NCBI GenBank assembly: GCA_964059195.1
Contig: CAXKWD010000003.1
Location: 20,566,606 to 20,630,605 of the forward strand
Direction: 5' to 3'
Source: Ectobius pallidus
Lineage: Eukaryota > Arthropoda > Insecta > Blattodea > Ectobiidae
Length of the DNA stretch: 64,000 bases
The position numbers were made by a program, and so were the translations under genes. Under the pieces are notes generated by a model. The model was not told the origin of the DNA. It ran no database searches and saw only the letters and a list, made by a program, of their open reading frames with translations. Shown here in pieces: positions 53,479 through 64,000 of this stretch (the first letter of the stretch is position 1; each line of letters begins with the position of its first letter).

Positions 53479-56190
53479 AATTCAATTCTTGTAAGTATTT
53501 CCACCTATATACTAGTAATCGTTATATACACCATATAATGCATTCAAATCCGAATGTGAATAAAATTTGGGATTATATACATTCATGTACATTGAATTTT
53601 ATTAAAACATATCAAAATACAATTGTCATATAAATTATTTTTACTTAATATACAATGAATGTTTTCTAATATTGTAAGATCACTAATTTCTTGTTTTGTC
53701 ACTAAAACTTAATAATAAATTTTTATTTATTCTTTTGTTATAAAAATCATATGTTTAATTGTAATATAACTTCTTATCTATCAATTATTTGACAACTTAG
53801 ATTACTAGAAAGTTAGGTTAAAAGTATTTCTGTTTAATCTTAATTGAAATTAATACTTTGTTTCTTATGTTTTCAAATTTTCTTATTAGAAGTTATAATA
53901 CGTATACAAATTACATTTACAGTAAGTGTCTAAACTATATTATATAATTTTTAAAATAGGTACATTAAGAGTTTGACTACTAGTGAGTACGGTTAAAAAA
54001 TGTTCCAGCTTATCTTAAGTAATTTTACATTAAAGTTGGCTAAATACAATAGTGATTAGCAATAAGCCATTCAATATTCGAATCTAGAGGAACTTATTGC
54101 ATCTACAGATTTCGTAGTCAAATCATACATGTATTACATATAAGAGTCAGTTATAGGAATCAATTTATATCTCAGTCCTTTATTGACATAATAAGATCCC
54201 TTTTACAGTATTCAGATGAAGTAAAAGTTAAAATATCCTCTACAATATTCTGATTTGTTATGAAGTAAAAGTTAAAATATGTTGCATGACGTACGATTAT
54301 TTAAAATGCATTGAGTTAAAAATATATAACTCTTGTCTTGTAGCAATTAAAACATATGTTCAACTTTATGAAGATATTCTTTTTGATCAAAGTTAAAATT
54401 TTAAAATGACAGTATTTACAGTATTCAGATGAAGTAAAAGTTAAAATATCCTCTACAATATTCTGATTTGTTATGAAGTAAAAGTTAAAATATGTTGCAT
54501 GACGTACGATTATTTAAAATGCATTGAGTTAAAAATATATAACTCTTGTCTTGTAGCAATTAAAACATATGTTCAAGTTTATGAAGATATTCTTTTTGAT
54601 CAAAGTTAAAATTTTAAAATGTCTTTAGTAAATTTTCTCTATTATAAGCAATAATTATGGCATATGAATTTATAATCCACAAATTCTTGTCAGAGTCGGC
54701 TTCTTGTCATTATGGTGTTCTATCTTGGAGGATATGCATTTCGACATATAACTTATGCCATCTTCAGTCCTTCAGCTGATGTACTGCTTTGTACCGTGTT
54801 GTAGCTATGGTGTCTGACTGGGTACTGGTTGTCCTAACAACCAGTACCCAGTCAGACACCATAGCTACAACACGGTACAAAGCAGTACATCAGCTGAAGG
54901 ACTGAAGATGGCATAAGTTATATGTCGAAATGCATATCCTCCAAGATAGAACACCATAATGACAAGAAGCCGACTCTGACAAGAATTTGTGGATTATAAA
55001 TTCATATGCCATAATTATTGCTTATAATAGAGAAAATTTACTAAAGACATTTTAAAATTTTAACTTTGATCAAAAAGAATATCTTCATAAACTTGAACAT
55101 ATGTTTTAATTGCTACAAGACAAGAGTTATATATTTTTAACTCAATGCATTTTAAATAATCGTACGTCATGCAACATATTTTAACTTTTACTTCATAACA
55201 AATCAGAATATTGTAGAGGATATTTTAACTTTTACTTCATCTGAATACTGTAAATACTGTCATTTTAAAATTTTAACTTTGATCAAAAAGAATATCTTCA
55301 TAAAGTTGAACATATGTTTTAATTGCTACAAGACAAGAGTTATATATTTTTAACTCAATGCATTTTAAATAATCGTACGTCATGCAACATATTTTAACTT
55401 TTACTTCATAACAAATCAGAATATTGTAGAGGATATTTTAACTTTTACTTCATCTGAATACTGTAAAAGGGATCTTATTATGTCAATAAAGGACTGAGAT
55501 ATAAATTGATTCCTATAACTGACTCTTATATGTAATACATGTATGATTTGACTACGAAATCTGTAGATGCAATAAGTTCCTCTAGATTCGAATATTGAAT
55601 GGCTTATTGCTAATCACTATTGTATTTAGCCAACTTTAATGTAAAATTACTTAAGATAAGCTGGAACATTTTTTAACCGTACTCACTAGTAGTCAAACTC
55701 TTAATGTACCTATTTTAAAAATTATATAATATAGTTTAGACACTTACTGTAAATGTAATTTGTATACGTATTATAACTTCTAATAAGAAAATTTGAAAAC
55801 ATAAGAAACAAAGTATTAATTTCAATTAAGATTAAACAGAAATACTTTTAACCTAACTTTCTAGTAATCTAAGTTGTCAAATAATTGATAGATAAGAAGT
55901 TATATTACAATTAAACATATGATTTTTATAACAAAAGAATAAATAAAATTTATTATTAAGTTTTAGTGACAAAACAAGAAATTAGTGATCTTACAGTATT
56001 AGAAAACATTCATTGTATATTAAGTAAAAATAATTTATATGACAATTGTATTTTGATATGTTTTAATAAAATTCAATGTACATGAATGTATATAATCCCA
56101 AATTTTATTCACATTCGGATTTGAATGCATTATATGGTGTATATAACGATTACTAGTATATAGGTGGAAATACTTACAAGAATTGAATTG
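53479..56190. repeat. 2.7-kb near-perfect palindrome
   Basis: Two arms of about 1,354 bp meet at GGTTGT-CCTA-ACAACC (54827-54842), leaving a 4-base spacer. By eye only a few mismatches or single-base indels separate the arms. Each arm holds a 213-bp tandem duplication (left arm about 54205-54630). No coding frame. Near the centre is a motif GAAGATGGCATAAG...GTCGAAATG. Confidence 0.9.
54205..54630. repeat. 213-bp tandem duplication inside the palindrome arm
   Basis: The unit starting ACAGTATTCAGATGAAG at 54205 restarts at 54418 with almost no change. The mirror pair lies at about 55040-55465 in the other arm. Confidence 0.88.
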
Positions 56191-57034
56191 TGAATTTTTA
56201 GATTTTAATTCACAACCAGTGTTAATTTGACACATAGTTAGTTGTAAGTACAAACCAGGAATATTCCCATAAATATTAATTCAGCAGTAAATGAAAACAA
56301 TATTATTAGCAACCGTGTATCAAGATAAAAGCTATCTGCAGTATTAAGTTAGTGGTTTAAGGTGGTAGCCTATATTTTAAGCATACTTTTATGGCATTGA
56401 ATTTCTCAGTCTGACTTTACCTTTCCACTTTGATGTTTTCTTTGATGAGGTGATATTTAATTGAACAAAATCTCTTCCTTCTAAGAATCATAATTGGTAG
56501 ATATCTGAGGCACTGTTAAAAGTTACTGGTCAATACCAAATATGCGGCAAATTGATGAAATAGTCTTACATTATTAAACAAATCAGAGCATAATAAAGAT
56601 TTTCCCTAACACATCTATTATCAGACAAAGTTGGAAGTATAAGTGAAAAAAAAACATAATTTTACTACAGAAATTATATAGGTCTACTGATTAAATTTAT
56701 AACTTTATAGGCTACACTAAAAATAAGACCAACCATTTCAAATAATAGGCTATATTGGTGACATATTACTACCTTAATTAAATTTTAGAAAGATATATAA
56801 AATAATGCAGTACATTTACATATTACCTTACACAGGTTTACAGATACAAACACCCACCTGGCTCTTGTAGTTGCCTGTAAAACAACTGCACCTAAATTCT
56901 TAAAGATTAGGTAGAATATCCTTAAGTGTACATCTCGCTTCAACTTAGATTTAAGGTGGAATATTTACAGAGGACTGTTAGTAACTTCTAAAAATCCCTA
57001 GGTCCATAGCTAGAACCTCTACAACAGTCTATGC

Positions 57035-58296
57035 CAGGGGTCTGCAACCTTTATCCTAGGGACGGACTGCATTGATACGAAGTAGAGGAGAATTTAGTTT
57101 GATAAGATATAAATTAACAGAAAAATTGAAACCACTAGTAAGCTTACATAATGGCCCTATCAAGAATTAAATGGAAGAAGATGCAGTTCTACCCTTAAGC
57201 TGCAGGGTCATTCATATGGAATAACATAATGTGATATAACATCTATTACGGACTCTGTGTTTTTGCTTCGCTTCTGTAAACATCCCTGGCTAAAGGCAAG
57301 TTTGGCAACATAGCATAGACCACATTCTCATTCTTTTATCATCATCCCTTTTTCTAAAGATGAAGGAGAATACAATGAGGGATTATGGCTAGTTTAATTT
57401 GTATAGAGTCACAGCAAAGTTGCGACTTCACGCGTTTTGGCATTGTCTACAGTCTTGAGGTCATCCGTGTGATTGGATGCATACCCACTAGATGGGGGTG
57501 GTTTGTATTATTTTTACTCTGCAGTTGAGGAAACGTTTACAAACTCTAAGAGAGAAAACAGCTGTGTTTCTCATTCCAGCACTGGCAGATTCTCCTCAGG
57601 GTATCACAATAGAATAGCAGGTTACCAGTACAATCTGTTTACTTGCAGATTCAGAAATGGGATGGTTCAAAAATGCTGTTTTCTCATACTTTCCAAAATT
57701 TCTCAACAAACCCAAAGCTGGAAGCAATCCCATTCGATGTGCTTATCGAGTCTCGATTTTTGTCCTGCTCTAATTAGTTAAGTAATTTCATGACTTTATT
57801 TTCCAAGATAAGGTTATTGATGTAGAAGATGGACTTAAACAAATTAATCATAATAATTATATATGAGTTGAAACTTTTACACTAGACTTCACTTCTGGTA
57901 TAGTTTTACCTGTACATGTTTCGGCGCCTTTGCAACCATTTTCAACAGTCATACTTCAACTTTATTGCAGTTGAAGTATGACTGTTGAAAATGGTTGCAA
58001 AGGCGCCGAAACATGTACAGGTAAAACTATACCAGAAGTGAAGTCTAGTGTAAAAGTTTCAACTCATATATAATTATTACGTTATATAACTTCACTGTGT
58101 TACTTCCAATACAATTAAATTAATCATGTTTATAAATTAAACACTTTCATTTAAATAACTATGTTTTTTCATTGAAAATCCAGTAATTTCACCGATTTTA
58201 ATTCTACAAGACCTGATCCCATGTGTCAGAATAGAGAGACTCTACTATGTACTGTGGGTTGAGTACTGTCCCTGGTCTGAAGGTTGCTGACCCCTG
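57035..58296. mobile_element. hAT-like element interrupted by a palindrome
   Basis: TIRs CAGGGGTCTGCAACCTT and AAGGTTGCTGACCCCTG with flanking octamers GTCTATGC (57027-57034) and GTGTAAGC (58297-58304), six of eight matching. The interior has a 102-codon frame (57473-57781) without recognisable transposase motifs. Confidence 0.75.
57851..58079. repeat. 229-bp perfect hairpin nested in the hAT-like element
   Basis: Arms of 110 bp (57851-57960, 57970-58079) with a 9-base loop. Each arm holds TGTTGAAAATGGTTGCAAAG followed by GCGCCGAAACATGTAC. Confidence 0.9.
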
Positions 58297-58979
58297 GTGT
58301 AAGCCAATTTTTGGGTGATTGTTTAAAGAGTTCAAGGTATCTTTATACAGTTTTAAATTGGTGAAGATGATTTCTATAACTTACCCAACTTAGGGGTAGC
58401 CAATGTAACTCTCAAATATGATTAACAGTGGTTGTTGAACAATGTATCAAATTTGTCTGACATAAATTAGATAAATACATAGAAAGTTTTCATATGCTGA
58501 GAAGGATGTATGGTTTCTTAAAATATTAATATAGCACTTCAGTGTTTCTAATCTTGTATCATACCGATACATACATGGTTTAGTGATTGTTCAGTGAAAT
58601 TAAAACATTTCTAGGTGAAAAGGAAGATCGCAACTGGAAATGAATCTCAACCACAAAATAAGAGTCTAGATCACATTTTTGTAGATAATTTTCACCAGAG
58701 TTTATTGCCCTCTTGACCTCTGTAATAACTTTAGTTTCAAGGTTCACCTCCTGAGACCAGAGAATTGTTTGTATTAGTCATAATGTGGCACATGGGGTAA
58801 ACTCAATAATTTTAAACTTGGTTTTTACAGATTGCTCTCAATGTATGGTGGGTGCACTTCAATTAGATCTGTGCTACCTAAGTTTTTTGAAATTGAATGT
58901 TATATAAAATATGTTATTTGAAATGTAGTGCATGTAAGTCTACAGCCTACAGACATATATATTCAATTTTAGAGTTGAC

Positions 58980-59325
58980 CTGGAAGATATAGTGAATATG
59001 GCACTTCTTCCGGTGCCCAAAATCACAGGTATGATCCTAGCCCGAGTCAATGGCATTTATGTGTGCAGAAATGTAACATTCCCATGTCTATAGTTTTACC
59101 TCTATAATTAATTCATGAAATGCCTTTGTAGCTATTCTTGAAAAAATGTTCTTGTGGCTTTCCTGTCACAGAATTGTATTTGTATGGTCGCAGGTTGAAA
59201 TCTCTTGGCCAGTCTATTCGAGAGTAACTGGCCTTGGTAGCCTGCACTGACTTTCTGTTACCAAGTTCACAGGTTCGATCCTGGCTTAGGTCTATGGCAT
59301 TTATGTGTGCGTAAATGCGATAATC
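58980..59325 (+). repeat. Two SINE-like copies in tandem
   Basis: At 59020-59075 and 59265-59325, a B-box-like GGTTCGATCCTGG (or diverged form) is followed by TGGCATTTATGTGTGC. A third B box (GGTTCAAACC) is at about 59894. Confidence 0.5.
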
Positions 59326-59419
59326 AGATGTTTGTAGATTTATAGGCATGTAAAAGAACTCCTGTAACAATCAGCAAACTGGCAATGCTATCAGACCTAA
59401 GTAGAAGTATTGAACGTTA

Positions 59420-61070
59420 TTAAATAACCATAACAAAAAAATTTGGGTGTGGGTTTTTGAGGTTTCTGGCTGAAATTTAACTTCTTATCTACCTTGAATA
59501 TTCTTATCCGTTATCCTACATGTTTTTGTTGTTCTAGGGGGCAGCCTTTGAACGTGTTGGTCCCTCAATAGATCTTCTTCTTGTTCTGTATAGTGTTGTT
59601 CTTCCCTATCCTATAGATACTAGTGTGTAGGCCTGAGCCCTTCGAAAGGAGAGGTTAGGTGGGGTAGAAAAAAAAATCCTGTAATGAGACTATGCAAGGT
59701 TGAGTTGGTTTTGTAACAATGTATACATAGGTCTCAATAAACTGTCAATAATAAATATCAAATGGAAACTATGGCACAGAAGTTCAACAAATAAGAGAAA
59801 TTTGCATAACTTTTACTTAGTTTTACAACAAATCTCTTGCAAGCTAGGACTATCAGATACATAACTGGCACAAAATAAGTCTATGGCTTTGGTCGAGGGT
59901 TCAAACCTGACTTACATGACTGTCAGAGAAAAATATTCTCCTGTAGGCCTACTAGTTTTCCAGGAGAGATTTTTAAACCTAAGGGCCCAAAACTACAATT
60001 TCAGGTTCATTTAAAAATCTCAGCTTAGAGCCTATATGCCTATAATGTATTTCGCTATTGTAACTGTAAGGCAATATGAAATAAAAAATAAACGTAACTA
60101 AATTCGTTTTGCTGAACAGTTTTGTAATATCAGTATGGCAAAAGTTTCATTTACTTATCAACGGCCTATTCCAGGCTGTGTAGCCTAATAATGACTAGAC
60201 AGCAGACACTAGACAATGCAAAAATGCATTTTAGGTACCTAAAATAGGCTCTTTCAATGCCTCATTTAGGCTACATAAAACCTAAAAAGGCTCTAAAAAG
60301 AATAGAGAAAAACAGTCTAGACTACATAGCAAAATATGCAATATTGACAAATGAGCATATTAACAGTACATTTTACGGATTTTAGTTTTACATGCATAAC
60401 CCACGTCACTTAATGGATGTGGGGACTTGAAACTTTAAAAATTGAAACTGTTATGTTATTAAAAAATATATTAGGCCTATATATTTTGTCTTAAAGACGT
60501 GACATCTTTACATTGTTCACTTTTGATTTACATGATATATCTAATTTGAACTCAATAGCGTAAAAATTATAGACTGCGAACAATTTAGTCCCGGTTTCTC
60601 TTACTAGGCCTATATTTTTTTCGCCTTCACACGTGCTCTGGTGACGAACCAGGGCCTCAACAATTCAAACGATAGCGTCGGAAGAAAATCGTAATTTTGA
60701 AGAGGCAGGAAAAACAGAACGATTAAAACATAACTAATCTCTTAGTTGCATGCTTGTCGGAATAAAATTTTAGGTCTATCGTCATAAAGAACGGAAATTA
60801 TTGCAGCCACTTTCATACTGCTGAGTTTATTTTTAAATACAACCGCGAATTTTATGGTATATTATACGAAGTATGCATGCACTTTTTAAAAGGATTTTAA
60901 AGATAAAATAAGCAAAAATAGGCGCTAAGATTGGAATAGGCTGTTAGATGCTAAGCTTATGAAATTAACAATTTCTAGTTAATTAGTCATGAAACGCACA
61001 AGTAAAATTTTATCTGCAACTAGGAACTCAGGAAAAGAATAAGTTTCAATCTATAGATCCACGGTCTAAT
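59420..61070. other. Intron or intergenic, nothing firm
   Basis: AT-rich with a possible SINE fragment near 59885. No coding exon recognised. Confidence 0.35.
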
Positions 61071-61077
61071 AAATTAC

Positions 61078-61183
61078 CATGGACAACTGGGTTTCTCATA
61101 AATACGTCTGGAAGATCGATGTGTAAAGGAACTTTATCATCCACCATTTCATGATTAAAAAAAGGGATGTAAACAGAAGGTTT
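61078..61183 (-). CDS. Candidate second exon of the 62-kb membrane protein gene
   Basis: Acceptor ttccacag and donor gtaatt bound an open frame reading KPSVYIPFFNHEMVDD, PLHIDLPDVFM and NPVVHG. A stop (TGA) just upstream in this frame fits an intron end. The proline-rich, non-repetitive reading looks coding, but the identity is unknown. Confidence 0.4.
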
Positions 61184-61512
61184 CTGTGGAAATCTTCAGG
61201 AATTTTTTTAACGATGATGCTGGTGATAACGGTATTTCGCACTTCATGAATACACTGCAGTTGATCTACGTTGTATTTCAATTATTAATAATCAAATACT
61301 TGTACATAAAATTGTAAATCCCTTGCAGAATGAGCGGTACTTACCCACCAAACATTCTTCCGGAAGGTCAATTGAGGGGTTGGGTGCATGAAGGGCTTTT
61401 CCTTGGAGATTTTTTATTATTTGTTTTGCTGTTTAGTTATTTTACACACCTTTCTGCCCTTCTTGCACCCAGCTCCTCTGATGAACTGGCTGCAAAAGGG
61501 ATTTTCTTGGAA

Positions 61513-61515
<3 letters not shown>

Positions 61516-61541
<26 letters not shown>
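61516..61541. repeat. (TA)n microsatellite
   Basis: About twelve TA units. Confidence 0.9.
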
Positions 61542-61543
<2 letters not shown>

Positions 61544-62268
61544 AAATATGCTTAAAACGTCTTTACGAAAAGTACCGTGTCCATCTTGTAACTACGCAAC
61601 ATTATAAAAAATATTTTTGTTCTTACTCAAACATGCCTTATGTAGGCTATCGCATGCTTAAAACTATGGAACTAATGATATATATTTGTTGAATATTAAT
61701 CCATCAACATCGTTAATCCAATAGAAAGAAAATGAGTACTGATGCATGAATTCGGTGATTCCTTCATCATAGGCGTTTCTTATACTACATTAACAGTCAT
61801 TTTATTATGCTGTTAGCAACACTAGGTTATTGCTTGCAGAGAGATTAACAAGAGTGATATTAGTTCAGCTGTGGCATTCCTAGCTTACGGCAAACCCCAG
61901 AAGCCCACGAAATACTTTTTTCGTTGATTATTTAATGTAAGAAACGACATAACTAGCATTGGCCTGGTGATACTTGGATTTTACCCTCTATTGTAAAGAA
62001 ATGCCTCTATTCACTAAATGCTCAATATTGTTAGGTTTATGATAATACACTGCAATATAATTATTATAATTCTATTATTATAATATCACAAAACTATAGG
62101 AAATATTAATTTTCATTAGTTCGTTGTTTGGCTTGGTTGCCAACGCATATATACATGAAGTAGAAAGCGTAAGAAGTGTATAAAATCAAAATTATTTTGC
62201 AGAACAGAAACTTCTACATAATAGTGTCAAATATTACTTCAATTTAATTACAAAATCGTTAAATTTAC

Positions 62269-62484
62269 ATACCAGATTTCTGGAAACTTGACCCAAAATT
62301 TTGACTCCAGACCGAAACGTCGCCATACTTGGTGAGGCATAGCAACGGAAACAATGGGTCTTTTAATGATATCAACGAAGTATGAAAACATAATATGTGC
62401 ATTCAAGATAACATACAACAACCAAAGCCCGCTATAACCATATGGGCGACCTTGTAAATAAAATACATACGAAGTAATTCCCAT
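62269..62484 (-). CDS. Candidate first coding exon of a membrane protein
   Basis: Starts MGITSYVFYLQG and encodes 72 residues with one hydrophobic segment (GLWLLYVILNAHIMFSYFV, about residues 19-37), then PHQVWRRFGLE and WVKFPEIWY. The donor used here (gtaaat after 62269) keeps phase 0 with the candidate exon at 61078-61183. A second GT at 62272-62271 would end the exon at 62273 but puts a stop at that junction. I do not recognise the family. It may be a separate gene or the 5' end of the giant-exon gene; an intervening exon would be needed because the phases of 61078 and 46773 do not match. Confidence 0.5.
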
Positions 62485-63465
62485 AGCCAGGAATAATGGC
62501 CTCTATTGAACAAATGGTTTTGAGCGATTAATATTCACATGGATCCATACATAGCAACGAATTTGTTTCATCATTTGAACGAACGAATTATACATTATGT
62601 ATTCTAAATAAATAAACGTAACAATTATTAACTTAACAATGCTTGTTCTAATCGATTCTCGACTAGCACACTCAATATCGACAATAGTATAACTACCATA
62701 AGGTTTTATTTAGGAAGGTAAATTCGCTTTTCCACAGACATAATATAAAGACAATATTTTCAACCAACTATTCGAATCATTCCTTCGTAATTTGCATGAA
62801 TTCATAAGAAGCGCCGTGAAGGAAATTACGTTCTGGCCTAATTACACTCCCCATGCTTTATGCTACCAAACCTGTTCTTTGTCTGGGCGTTCTCTAGGCA
62901 TAGTAGGAGGCAAATATGTATTTTAACGTTATGGCAATAAATGATGATCGTCTGGATCATTTACTCCAATAAATTATCTGAGGTAAGAGACAGAACCCTT
63001 AATACGCTGAATATTTCGAAGATAGTTTGCAGGATAGACTCCCATAGCAATTATTGAGGAACTTATTGACTAGATCCGCTACTTCTTTATCAAGTAGCGA
63101 CAGGCTCTTAGGCAGGGGTGAGCTGGAGAGGGTGCCAAATTTTTTCTTACCCCCTCTAGACTTTTAGCAACTAAAATCATAAAAATCTATTCAAGCAGTA
63201 CTTCGGAAATGTTCTTTAAATAGCTTCTGAAATGTACAGTATCAGCTTTTATTTGTGATACTGTTTTCTAAGGTAGACTATGTCGATAACTATAGTATAA
63301 TCAGAGATATACAAACTATAACGTTGAGACCACTGACTATAATCCGTACAAAAGAGACCCTTGAATGTGAATCAGTTTGTATTACAGTTTTCGAAATCAA
63401 AGTCAAGCAAGTTAGTTTTATAAGTATTACGCTTGCCTATTCATAATTTTCACTAGTAAATAAGT
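62485..63465. other. Region upstream of the 62-kb candidate exon
   Basis: Would contain the promoter and 5' UTR of the candidate minus-strand gene. No TATA box or other motif stands out. Confidence 0.35.
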
Positions 63466-63469
63466 TAGA

Positions 63470-63592
63470 AAATAAGTTATTTTTGTAATAGATTTCCGAA
63501 TTAAGCTCCAGATCGATTAATTAAGCAAAGCTTACGGAAGAATAAAGGTCTAGTTTGATAAGAATATGTGGGTGGTTTTATTTGTCAAAGCT
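63470..63592 (+). repeat. Second copy of the 51857-52005 repeat
   Basis: Same order of AAGCTCCAGATCGATT, a TCTAGTTTGATAAG segment and TTTTATTTGTCAAAGCTA, diverged from the first copy by substitutions and a small deletion. Confidence 0.7.
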
Positions 63593-63845
63593 AACAGGTT
63601 TTTATTCCAGTTTCTTCACTTGTTTTAAGGCAGTGGATCTGGTGTAGTCGTGGGTACAGCGTAATTTTTAATATAAACAAAATGAATTGTTGTGATATGA
63701 GTATGTGATGAGTATTTTTCGATGTTCCATGTTATAGGAGCGGGTGATGTGCGGTTCTCTGAAAACCACTAATCCAATGGATGTTTAGTGTGTACGTTAG
63801 TCTAAACGTTGTTTTCAGCTATGCGAATTCACGATCTAGGTGGTG

Positions 63846-63848
<3 letters not shown>

Positions 63849-63877
<29 letters not shown>

Positions 63878-63879
63878 GG
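63849..63879. repeat. (ATT)n microsatellite
   Basis: About ten ATT units. Confidence 0.9.
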
Positions 63880-64000
63880 AAGAATAAACTAGTTAACAGC
63901 ACATTGATGACTAGTGACGAGACAGCTAGTCTTCCTGATTTTTCCAAACTCAGGCGCGGATACAGGATTTCGTTGGGGGGAGGGCAATTTTTGTGTGATT

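Noticed and set aside
54205..55465. CRISPR-like direct repeats
   Set aside because: Only two 213-bp units per arm without spacers, in an insect genome; it is a tandem duplication inside a palindrome.
53479..56190. Palindrome dismissed as sequencing fold-back artefact
   Set aside because: I could not exclude it, but the arms differ at a few sites and share a defined 4-base centre, so I kept it as a finding with that caveat.
59113..59370. 85-codon minus-strand frame as a third exon of the 62-kb gene
   Set aside because: It overlaps a SINE-like repeat with a B box on the plus strand, so the frame is a repeat by-product.
61330..61545. 71-codon plus-strand frame with a hydrophobic stretch after an AG acceptor
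   Set aside because: It ends in a (TA)n microsatellite, lacks a partner exon, and lies opposite the candidate minus-strand gene's intron.

Overview
The window is nuclear DNA of an insect, most likely a hemimetabolous species with a large repeat-rich genome such as a cockroach or termite. That placement is an inference from the long AT-rich introns with GT-AG splice sites, the many tRNA-derived SINEs, the RT-type LINE remnants and the diverse TA-, 3-bp- and 8-bp-duplicating DNA transposons. There are no bacterial operons, rRNA genes or CRISPR arrays.

Genes: (1) 1415-13005, minus strand, the 5' nine coding exons of an Sfmbt-type polycomb gene with four MBT repeats; all exon phases fit and the gene runs off the left edge. 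(2) 14422-25396, plus strand, a complete seven-exon gene for the mitochondrial peptide chain release factor of the MTRF1L/mtRF1a type (414 aa, PAT codon-reading and GGQ catalytic motifs). Genes 1 and 2 are divergent across a 1.4-kb shared promoter region. (3) 36622-46773, minus strand, one giant 10.15-kb exon encoding about 3,383 residues of a Cys/Lys/Pro-rich modular repeat protein that I do not recognise. It is the terminal exon of a gene whose 5' exons lie further right. (4) 62484 down to 61078, minus strand, two candidate 5' coding exons of an unrecognised membrane protein, which could be a separate gene or the 5' end of gene 3. A weak terminal-exon candidate lies at 27745-27804 (minus).

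The rest is mostly mobile DNA. The introns of gene 1 hold a TIR element (364-878, beyond its last visible exon), an inverted tRNA-like array (1587-2391), hAT-like and other MITEs (7130-7658, 9105-9793), a mariner-type transposase C-terminus present twice in opposite orientation, and a separate 0.38-kb inverted pair. Gene 2's introns hold a pogo/Tigger-like TA element (15012-18371) with a LINE nested inside it, and two mariner-derived MITEs in inverted orientation. From 25.6 to 36 kb lie a Harbinger-like element with a decayed Myb/SANT ORF, a retrotransposon fragment encoding a restriction-like endonuclease with inverted ends, SINEs and a decayed LINE. From 47 to 59 kb lie a Harbinger-like MITE, a Tigger remnant, a 2.7-kb near-perfect palindrome (53479-56190), and a hAT-like element with a 229-bp palindrome nested in it. 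The last 5 kb is largely anonymous AT-rich DNA.

The most unusual items are the giant repeat-protein exon, the 2.7-kb palindrome with a terminal motif shared with two other loci, the endonuclease retrotransposon whose 3' end appears at both ends in opposite orientation inside one target duplication, and the LINE with a snap-back hairpin at its 5' end. Coordinates and splice sites were read by eye and no database search was run.
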